DNA from: Myxococcales bacterium
GTDB taxonomy: Bacteria > Myxococcota > Polyangia > Fen-1088
NCBI GenBank assembly: GCA_003153875.1
Contig: PMBY01000302.1
Coordinates: 1-7,805 of the forward strand
Length of the DNA stretch: 7,805 nucleotides
Direction of reading: 5' to 3'
Position numbers and translations under genes: made by a program. The notes under the pieces were generated by a model that worked only from the letters and a program-made list of their open reading frames with translations, made no database searches and was not told the origin of the DNA. Positions 1 through 5,928 of this stretch are shown piece by piece. Each line of letters opens with the position of its first letter. The first letter of the stretch is position 1.

Positions 1-1128
<1,128 letters not shown>

Positions 1129-1165
1129 GTCTTGGGCAAGGTTCGGTGCTAGGCTTGCCGTCAGT

Positions 1166-1170
1166 GAGGG
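1166..1170 (+). promoter_or_regulatory. Ribosome binding site supporting the TTG start at 1176
   Basis: GAGGG lies five bases before TTG 1176. The upstream GTG candidates at 1125 and 1164 have no comparable purine-rich site. This is the main reason for placing the rhodanese lipoprotein start at 1176; the TTG start is still an inference. Confidence 0.45.
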
Positions 1171-1175
1171 AACGC

Positions 1176-2012
1176 TTGAGCACGAACACGCGACTTGTGC
1201 TGGCTCTGATCATTGGCGCGGGCCTGGCCGGCTGCGGGTCGGGCAGCCACGCTGGCGCCGATGGCCTACCTGCGCTTCCCGATGGCGCGACTCCACTTCC
1301 TGACGGCGCGACAGCCGGCGCCGAAGCAGCCGTGCCCGCTGATGCCAGCTACGCCACCGAAACTGCTGTTTCGCCCGACCTGCCGGCCGCTGCTGCAGAG
1401 GTGGCCGCTTCGCCGGCCGACGCGAGCGTAGACTCGTCGACCGCGCTGCCCGATGTGGCGATGTCCAGCGACGGCTTGCTGGTCACGCCAGATGCAGGGA
1501 CGGCCGAGGCGGCTGCTCGAATGGATGCCGAGTTGCCAGTCGCTCCGGATGCACTTGGCATCGAGGCTGCTGTCCGCATCGACGCCGCCGATGCGCCGGG
1601 CAGCCCTGACGCGGTGGAGACCGCTGCGCGTGCCGACGCCATGGCGTTCGACACGGCCAAGCCGGCGACCGACCTCCCGCCGGCTGCGCTGGGTGAGCTG
1701 TCGCCCAAGCAACTCCACGACGCCCTGGCCAGCAAGGATTTCTTGCTCATCGACGTGCACTACCCCAACGCCGGAAGCATCCCGGGCACCGATGCGCGTA
1801 TCGCATTCGACGACATACCTGCTTTGGTTGCTTTCATCGGCCCCAATCTCGACACCAAGGTCGTGCTGACTTGTCTTTCGGGCGGCATGAGCAAGTCGGC
1901 GGGCAATGCCCTGGTTGCCCGTGGCTATCGCAACATCAGTGAACTCACTGGCGGCATGAGCGCGTGGACCGCGGCTGGCTATTCGCTGGTCCGCCTCGAC
2001 GGCGGGCTCTAG
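1176..2012 (+). CDS. Lipoprotein with Ala/Asp-rich tether and C-terminal rhodanese-like domain
   Basis: From the TTG at 1176 the protein has 278 residues. It starts with a compact lipoprotein signal (MSTNTRLVLALIIGAGLAGC) whose lipobox LAGC puts the lipidated Cys at residue 20. Residues about 21-173 form a low-complexity Ala/Asp/Pro tether that includes a tandem LPDGATP/LPDGATA. Residues about 174-270 form a rhodanese fold: LSPKQLHDAL, then LLIDVHYPNAGSIPGT, then VVLTCLSGGMS with the presumed catalytic Cys at 233, and the typical ending LTGGMSAWTAAGY. Rhodaneses carry persulfide sulfur or act as protein modules; the substrate here is unknown. No Asp follows the lipid Cys, which fits outer-membrane sorting (inference). 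The TTG start is preferred because GAGGG lies 5-6 nt upstream and gives a normal signal length. GTG at 1164 and GTG at 1125 (overlapping the EF-G stop as GTGA) are alternatives. It sits 10 nt before the folE-like gene. Confidence 0.85.
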   Translation: MSTNTRLVLALIIGAGLAGCGSGSHAGADGLPALPDGATPLPDGATAGAEAAVPADASYATETAVSPDLPAAAAEVAASPADASVDSSTALPDVAMSSDGLLVTPDAGTAEAAARMDAELPVAPDALGIEAAVRIDAADAPGSPDAVETAARADAMAFDTAKPATDLPPAALGELSPKQLHDALASKDFLLIDVHYPNAGSIPGTDARIAFDDIPALVAFIGPNLDTKVVLTCLSGGMSKSAGNALVARGYRNISELTGGMSAWTAAGYSLVRLDGGL

Positions 2013-2017
2013 GAGGA
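2011..2017 (+). promoter_or_regulatory. Strong Shine-Dalgarno for the folE-like gene
   Basis: AGGAGGA begins inside the TAG stop codon of the lipoprotein gene (2010-2012) and lies 5 nt before GTG 2023. It fixes the GTG start and indicates that the two genes share a transcript, with possible coupling of translation. Confidence 0.8.
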
Positions 2018-2022
2018 GCAAC

Positions 2023-2607
2023 GTGGCCTCAGATGCGAAAGCCTTGCGTGCGGCGGTGGAGGCCCTGCTGCGGGCGGCGGGCCGCGACGTGGACAAGGAT
2101 CCCGATCTGGTGCGCACGCCTGAGCGTGTGGCCGAGACGTGGCAGCGCGAGTTTCTCGCTGGCTACGACATGGATCCGGCGCGGATTCTCGGCGAGCCGG
2201 TGCTGGGCGAGGCCGACCCTGACGTTGTGGTGGTGGGCGGCCTGCGCTTTCATGCCATGTGCCCCCACCACCTTCTGCCCTACCGAGGGGTCGCGCATGT
2301 GGCCTATTTGCCGGCGGGAAAGCTGGTGGGCTTCGGCCGCCTGGCTGATCTGGTCGAGTGTTTCACCAAGCGGCTCACCCTGCAGGAAAGGGCCACACAC
2401 CAGATCGCCGAGGCTCTGTGGCACGGCCTGGGCGCGCGCGGCGCGGGCTGCGTGATCGAGGCCGAGCAGCTTTGCTTGGCTCTGCCCGGCGAGCGCCACG
2501 ATCAGTCCGGCGTGGTGACCAGTGCTTTCGTGGGCGAGATGCGCGAGCGGCCCGACCTCAAGGCGCGGCTGCTGGCAGCGGCGAACTTGGGCGGACGCGT
2601 GCGATGA
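2023..2607 (+). CDS. folE: GTP cyclohydrolase I family protein with divergent active site (folE-like)
   Basis: The 194-residue protein has the full GTP cyclohydrolase I (T-fold) layout: TPERVAETW (32-40), FHAMCPHHLLPYRG (76-89), LVGFGRLADLV (101-111), RLTLQERATHQIAEAL (117-132) and EAEQLCLALPGER (146-158). GTP cyclohydrolase I converts GTP to 7,8-dihydroneopterin triphosphate, the first step to folate or biopterin-type cofactors. The zinc ligands are kept (Cys80, His83, Cys151), as are His82, Gln121 and Glu122. Aligned by eye to E. coli FolE, several active-site positions differ: Glu111 to Pro81, Ser135 to Gly105, Lys136 to Arg106, Arg139 to Asp109, His179 to Gln149 and Arg185 to Pro155. It could therefore be a divergent but active FolE, or an enzyme with a changed substrate. 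The start is GTG behind AGGAGGA. Its TGA overlaps the ATG of the SDR gene (ATGA), which points to a functional pair. Confidence 0.88.
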   Translation: MASDAKALRAAVEALLRAAGRDVDKDPDLVRTPERVAETWQREFLAGYDMDPARILGEPVLGEADPDVVVVGGLRFHAMCPHHLLPYRGVAHVAYLPAGKLVGFGRLADLVECFTKRLTLQERATHQIAEALWHGLGARGAGCVIEAEQLCLALPGERHDQSGVVTSAFVGEMRERPDLKARLLAAANLGGRVR

Positions 2608-3311
2608 GCGCAGGCAAGCTGGCCGGCCAAGTGGCGGTGGTCACCGGTACCTCGCGGGGCATCGGCCGAGCCGTCGCAACGTTGCTGGCGAGCGAGGGCG
2701 CAGCGGTAGCGGGATGCGCCCGCCAGGTGAGCAACGGTCACTTTGTCGACGATCTCGATCCCGCGCAACGCGCGCGCCATCTGGTCGCCGCCTGTGACGT
2801 GCGACTCCGCGAAGACGTCACGTTCTTTCGCGACTTGGTGCTGGCCCGCCTGGGCGCTCCCGACATCCTGGTGAACAACGCTGGCATCGTGGCGCGGGCA
2901 AGTATCGAGACCCTGCCCGAGGAAACCTGGGACGACGTGCTGGCCACGAACTTGAAGAGCATGTTCCTGGTCGTTCAGGCGTTCCTGCCCGCCCTGCGCG
3001 GCCGAGGTCGCGGTCGCATCATCAACATGGCGTCCATCGCCGGCCGTCGGGGCACGCCTCTCTTGGCGGCCTACTGCGCGGCCAAGCACGGCGTGGTCGG
3101 CCTGACGCGGGCGTTGGCCGAGGAGCTGCGGCCGGACGGCATCGCCGTGAACGCCATTTGTCCGGGATCGGTTGACACCGCGATGCTGACCCTTGGACTG
3201 CCGGGTGCCAAGCCCGAGATGACGCCGACCGAGGTCGCCCGGGTGGCGTTGTTCCTGGCCGCGGATGCACCGGTGGCCATGACTGGGCAGTGTCTCGACG
3301 TCTTCGGGTGA
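2604..3311 (+). CDS. Short-chain dehydrogenase/reductase (SDR), possible pterin reductase
   Basis: The 235-residue protein is a classical SDR of normal length. It shows the cofactor motif TGTSRGIG (14-21), CDV (64-66) near the adenine, NNAG (91-94), Asn116, Ser144, the catalytic Tyr157 in YCAAK (Lys161), and PG at 187-188. Arg18 in the glycine-rich motif and Arg40 after the second strand favour NADPH over NADH. The ATG at 2604 overlaps the stop of the folE-like gene as ATGA. The frame stays open upstream inside folE to 2358, but that extension would lie ahead of the conserved N-terminus and is rejected. Family members reduce or oxidise many ketones and alcohols. Coupling to the folE-like gene suggests a pterin or pterin-derived carbonyl substrate, as for sepiapterin or dihydromonapterin reductases. 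It lacks the TGxxxRxG signature typical of pteridine reductases, so this remains a guess from context. Confidence 0.9.
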   Translation: MSAGKLAGQVAVVTGTSRGIGRAVATLLASEGAAVAGCARQVSNGHFVDDLDPAQRARHLVAACDVRLREDVTFFRDLVLARLGAPDILVNNAGIVARASIETLPEETWDDVLATNLKSMFLVVQAFLPALRGRGRGRIINMASIAGRRGTPLLAAYCAAKHGVVGLTRALAEELRPDGIAVNAICPGSVDTAMLTLGLPGAKPEMTPTEVARVALFLAADAPVAMTGQCLDVFG

Positions 3312-4775
3312 TCAGTCTCGGGCAGAGTCCGCGGCCGCGTCCGCGCGCGCGGATGTGATGGTCGCCGTCGCCTCTGGAGAATAGGGCGAATTGCAGTTTC
3401 CCGTGTTGGCCCGTGCCACGTAGTAGAAGGTCGCGCTTCCGTTGGTGGGAAGAGGCGGACTGTCCTTGTAGCTTGTGGCCGAGGCCGAAAGTCCACTGGC
3501 CACGACCGAGTATCCGCTGCCCTTGGTCGTGCTTCGCGAGACGTTGTAGGAAGCCGCGCCACTGACTGCAGTCCAGGTCAGGGTCACGTTGCCTGCGCTG
3601 TCCACCGCGGCGGTCAGGGTCGTGGGAGCAACGGCCGAGCACGATTGGGCACTGACGGACGAGGAATTGGCGGATTCGCACGTGGGCAAGCCGGCGTAGG
3701 CCGACACGACGAAGTAGAAGGGCTGGCCGGCGGTAATGGAGGTCGTGAAAGGCGACGTGGTGGGCGACCCACGAATGGTGAAACCACCGGTCGAAATGCT
3801 GCTGCTCTTGACGTTGTAGCCTGTGACCCCGGTGCCTGCGTCCCCGGTGATGGGGGTCCAGGACACGTCGGCTTGCAGGGTCCCCGGGACAACGGCCACA
3901 CCCGCGGGTGGCGCCGCCGGTCGGGTGTACTTCGCATCGGCCGGGCACGCGTTGCTGGTGCCGGTACAGTACTCGGGCGAGTCGCAGACGGCGCCATCGG
4001 CGGAGGCGCGACACTGGGTGGTGGCTGGGGCGAAAGTATCAGCCGGGCAGACGGCGTGCGAGCCATCACAGTATTCGGCCACGTCGCAGCCGCCTGTCAC
4101 CGCTGGCCGACACACGGCGCTCTTGGCGAGGAACTTGTCGGCCGGGCAGGCTGCGGAGGATCCGGTGCACTTCTCTTCCACGTCGCAGGCGCCGGCCGTG
4201 GGACGACAGACTGCGGTGGCAGCCACGAACTTGTCGAGGGGACAAGCCGTGCTGATGCCGTCGCAGGTCTCGGAGACGTCGCACACCTCAGTAGCCAACC
4301 GGCACACCGTTCCCGCGCGTGCCGGCTTGCCGTTGTAGGAGCAGGTTCCGTTGAGGACGCTGGGAACATCGCCTTCGTCCGCGTCCGGCTGCACGTCTAC
4401 TGCAACCTCGGCAGGAGCGTCGAGAACCGGCGGCGCAGTATCGGGGACAGTTGCGATGAACGTGTCCGTGTTGGGGATTGTGTCTGGGCCGGTGACGGCA
4501 TCCGGGCCAGGCTGCGGCCCATCGGACACGCCGGTTTCGACCCTGTCAAGCGCGCTGTCCAGGCGCGCGCTGGTTTCGGTCTCTTCCGCTGATTGATCCG
4601 AAGACTCATCTTGCCCGATCTCAAGATCGGCCAGCGGGGCGTCCAGACCACCATCAACGTTCGGGCATCCCCCAGGCTGTTCGCACGCGGCGACCAGTGC
4701 CGGCTTGTCCAGGTTCACACAGGAGGCGAGGAGACCCAGAGAACATAGCGACGTGATGGCAACCAGTGTGCGCAC
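3312..4775 (-). CDS. Lipoprotein with four disintegrin-like Cys repeats and two FN3-like domains
   Basis: From GTG 4775 the protein has 487 residues. The signal MRTLVAITSLCSLGLLASC ends in lipobox LASC (Cys19). Residues about 20-143 are an acidic Asp/Pro/Thr tether. Residues about 158-285 hold four tandem repeats of 32-33 residues of the form CR-x-CDV-x-E-x-C-x-G-x-S-x-x-CPAD, starting at Cys158, Cys190, Cys222 and Cys255; the pattern resembles the disintegrin loop of ADAM proteases. Two FN3-like beta domains follow (about 287-381, with DVSWTPI and PFYFVVSAY; about 382-475, with VTLTWTAVSGAASYNVSRS and FYYVARA). Each FN3-like domain contains extra Cys. No catalytic domain is seen, so a surface adhesion or scaffolding role is inferred. 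AGGAGAG lies 13 nt upstream, which is rather far. In-frame GTGs at 4811 and 4850 would add acidic residues before the signal, so they are less likely. The stop touches the SDR stop. Confidence 0.87.
   Translation of the reverse strand: MRTLVAITSLCSLGLLASCVNLDKPALVAACEQPGGCPNVDGGLDAPLADLEIGQDESSDQSAEETETSARLDSALDRVETGVSDGPQPGPDAVTGPDTIPNTDTFIATVPDTAPPVLDAPAEVAVDVQPDADEGDVPSVLNGTCSYNGKPARAGTVCRLATEVCDVSETCDGISTACPLDKFVAATAVCRPTAGACDVEEKCTGSSAACPADKFLAKSAVCRPAVTGGCDVAEYCDGSHAVCPADTFAPATTQCRASADGAVCDSPEYCTGTSNACPADAKYTRPAAPPAGVAVVPGTLQADVSWTPITGDAGTGVTGYNVKSSSISTGGFTIRGSPTTSPFTTSITAGQPFYFVVSAYAGLPTCESANSSSVSAQSCSAVAPTTLTAAVDSAGNVTLTWTAVSGAASYNVSRSTTKGSGYSVVASGLSASATSYKDSPPLPTNGSATFYYVARANTGNCNSPYSPEATATITSARADAAADSARD
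3330..3353. terminator. Adjacent GC palindromes near abutting convergent stops; possible bidirectional hairpins
   Basis: CGCGGCCGCG (3330-3339) and TCCGCGCGCGCGGA (3340-3353) are perfect palindromes lying end to end, 18 bp past the SDR stop and inside the last codons of the opposite gene. They encode the Ala/Arg/Asp tail of the - strand protein. They could form stable hairpins in either transcript. There is no T-tract, so an intrinsic terminator is only a weak possibility, and GC-rich coding could explain them. Confidence 0.25.
3918..4304 (-). repeat. Four tandem disintegrin-like Cys-rich repeats (about 32-33 codons each)
   Basis: Inside the lipoprotein gene, four copies of a unit of about 96-99 bp are read as CRxA...CDVxExCxGxSxxCPxD. 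Every unit has the same four core Cys. The spacer between the CR and CDV segments varies by only a residue or two, and the last unit has CDSPEYC in place of the CDVxExC core. Protein conservation is clear, while the DNA has diverged, so the duplications are old. Confidence 0.75.
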
Positions 4776-4878
4776 AGAAGACGTCCATCTCTCCTGGAGC
4801 GTCGGCTCCACCTCAGCGCAGAGCACGCCCCCGTCTGGTAGCGAAGGCACGATGTTTCTTTGACAAAACAGGGGTTTA

Positions 4879-4908
4879 TTGTGCCACGCGAAGCAGATCT
4901 TGTGCCAC
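4879..4908. repeat. 9-bp direct repeat TTGTGCCAC, 21-bp period
   Basis: TTGTGCCAC occurs at 4879-4887 and again at 4900-4908, so the copies begin 21 bp apart, about two turns of the helix. The second copy contains the -24 box of the sigma-54-like promoter. The first copy has no matching -12 element. The arrangement could be a protein-binding site or a degenerate duplicate of the promoter. Confidence 0.5.
4892..4907 (-). promoter_or_regulatory. Candidate sigma-54 (-24/-12) promoter for the disintegrin-like lipoprotein gene
   Basis: Read on the - strand, TGGCACAAGATCTGCT matches the sigma-54 consensus TGGCAC-N5-TTGCW. The GG and GC pairs are exactly 10 bp apart, and only the first T of TTGCW differs (CTGCT). 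The predicted transcript start is near 4881, giving a leader of about 105 nt to GTG 4775. Sigma-54 promoters are abundant in myxobacteria (established). No activator site was identified. Confidence 0.45.
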
Positions 4909-5031
4909 TGATTTCACGGCGGCGCAGCGGGACCGTCCGGTCGCGCCAGCCTTGCCTCGGTGTCCTGCACGCGAGGATTCCACGCGAAATCGTGAACCAG
5001 GCAGGATAGTGCCGCGGCCAGGCCAAACGGC

Positions 5032-5037
5032 TATACT
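5032..5037 (+). promoter_or_regulatory. Possible -10 box (TATACT) for the Cys-rich gene pair
   Basis: TATACT differs from TATAAT at one base and lies 12 bp before ATG 5050. No good -35 hexamer stands 16-18 bp upstream (GTGCCG is nearest). If it is used, transcription would begin within a few bases of the ATG, so the message would be leaderless or nearly so. This agrees with the absence of any Shine-Dalgarno before this ATG. Confidence 0.3.
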
Positions 5038-5049
5038 GAACTTCAACTC

Positions 5050-5361
5050 ATGCGAATTGGGTGGAAGGTAGCTACAGTGATAGCGGGCCTGGTGCTTGCC
5101 TCTGCGTCTGGCGCAGCCGCAAAGGGCGCGGCAGCCGTCTGCCAAGTTGACTCGGATTGCGTTCTGGTGCCGGACGACTGTTGCGGCTGCACCGGCGGCG
5201 GAAAGCAGAAGGCGGTTTCCAAGAAAGACAGGGCCGGCTCCGAGAAGGCCCGGCGGGCTCGCTGTGCGGGCACCCTGTGCGCAGAGGTGATGTCGCAGGA
5301 TCCTTCCTGTGCCGCCACGTTCGCGATCTGCAAGGAGGGCAAGTGCACCCTAGGTTCATGA
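5050..5361 (+). CDS. Small secreted Cys-rich protein (10 Cys)
   Basis: The 103-residue protein begins with a clear Sec signal peptide (MRIGWKVATVIAGLVLASASGAAA, cleavage probably near Ala-Lys at 24-25). There is no lipobox Cys, so it should be released rather than anchored. The mature part has ten Cys (31, 37, 44, 45, 47, 72, 77, 87, 94, 99), enough for five disulfides. The first half reads CQVDSDCVLVPDDCCGCTGGG, and a basic Lys/Arg-rich stretch (52-71) separates it from the second Cys group, which ends ICKEGKCTL. I do not recognise a named family; the DSDCVLVPDDCCGC pattern looks like a domain seen in predicted secreted proteins of myxobacteria (from memory, unverified). ATG 5050 is chosen because it gives a complete signal peptide. 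Its TGA overlaps the ATG of the next gene. Confidence 0.82.
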   Translation: MRIGWKVATVIAGLVLASASGAAAKGAAAVCQVDSDCVLVPDDCCGCTGGGKQKAVSKKDRAGSEKARRARCAGTLCAEVMSQDPSCAATFAICKEGKCTLGS

Positions 5362-5924
5362 AACGCATGGCCGTCGTGTTTGCAGGGGCCGCCTTGTGCT
5401 CAGCTCTGCTTGCGTGCGTCGAGCACGACAACACGAACTTCCCAACCCCGCCGCCGCCAGACGATGCGACCTCTCCCGCGCGCATCGTGGTCGACTCAGG
5501 CTTGGTGATCTTTTCTGAGGACGACGGCGGAGCCAATCCGGACATCGGGAGCGTTGGGGAAATCACGCACGACGCTCGGGCTCTGCCCGATTCGTCGCCA
5601 GATCTGGCGACGCCAGATCTGGGGGGCGTTGGATCGACATGTCGTCCATTGGTTCAAACGGACTGCACGAACAGGAACCCAGCGTTGGCCTGCTACCCGG
5701 GAGTTGACGGAACCGGCTTCTGCACGTTTCCGAATGGAAGCGCGATCAGCCCGGCAGGGTGTACGGATTCATCGGACTGCGCGAGCGGCTACTATTGCGG
5801 GAACGGAAGGACGTCAAGAATGTGTCTGCTTCTGTGTGACGTGGACAATCCTGCCTGCGTGAAGGGCAGCCCCTGCGTCGAGGTGCTCGGCTTCAAAGAC
5901 AACACCGGCTACTGCCTGGAGTAG
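5358..5924 (+). CDS. Cys-rich lipoprotein of unknown function
   Basis: The 188-residue protein starts at the ATG that overlaps the previous stop (ATGA). Its signal MKRMAVVFAGAALCSALLAC ends in lipobox LLAC with the lipid Cys at 20. A Pro/Asp-rich tether follows (NFPTPPPPDDATSP, later PDSSPDLATPDLGG, to about residue 92). The C-terminal half is a Cys-rich module of about 95 residues with 12 Cys, including CTDSSDCASGYYCGNG and CVKGSPCVEV, and ends GYCLE. The pattern CxDxSDCxxGxxC is common in secreted bacterial and eukaryotic Cys-rich proteins, but no function can be given. The frame continues upstream to 5157 inside the preceding gene, but that part lacks a signal sequence. AGGAGG at 5333-5338 is too far (19 nt) to set the start, so coupled translation with the upstream gene is likely. 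Both proteins are exported and Cys-rich and probably act together. Confidence 0.82.
   Translation: MKRMAVVFAGAALCSALLACVEHDNTNFPTPPPPDDATSPARIVVDSGLVIFSEDDGGANPDIGSVGEITHDARALPDSSPDLATPDLGGVGSTCRPLVQTDCTNRNPALACYPGVDGTGFCTFPNGSAISPAGCTDSSDCASGYYCGNGRTSRMCLLLCDVDNPACVKGSPCVEVLGFKDNTGYCLE
5593..5622. repeat. 20-bp perfect palindrome with partial direct repeat
   Basis: CGTCGCCAGATCTGGCGACG (5593-5612) is a perfect 20-bp palindrome. Its 10-bp core CCAGATCTGG is repeated at 5613-5622, 15 bp downstream of the first copy (5598-5607). It lies in the lipoprotein tether and encodes the tandem PDLAT/PDLGG, so a five-codon duplication explains the repeat, but not the full palindrome. Confidence 0.6.
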
Positions 5925-5928
5925 CGGC

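Noticed and set aside
1266..2117. 283-codon - strand frame across the rhodanese lipoprotein and folE start
   Set aside because: Arg/Gly/His-rich composition without motifs, opposite two well-supported genes.
2358..2603. N-terminal extension of the SDR inside folE
   Set aside because: The classical SDR N-terminus begins just before TGTSRGIG. The ATG at 2604 gives a normal length and an ATGA overlap.
2604..3311. Firm assignment of the SDR as a pteridine reductase (folM/PTR1)
   Set aside because: It has TGTSRGIG and not the TGxxxRxG motif of those enzymes; only the folE context supports a pterin substrate.
3918..4304. CRISPR-like or DNA-level satellite array
   Set aside because: The periodicity is at protein level, with diverged bases and no conserved repeat/spacer structure.
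3645..4592. 315-codon + strand frame opposite the disintegrin-like lipoprotein
   Set aside because: The sense protein has signal, repeats and FN3-like motifs; the antisense frame is Gly/Arg-rich and mirrors the repeats only because the DNA is repeated.
4860..4890. TTGACA on the + strand as a sigma-70 -35 box
   Set aside because: No -10-like hexamer stands 16-18 bp downstream (GCCACG is at the expected place), and the nearest + strand gene begins about 190 bp away.
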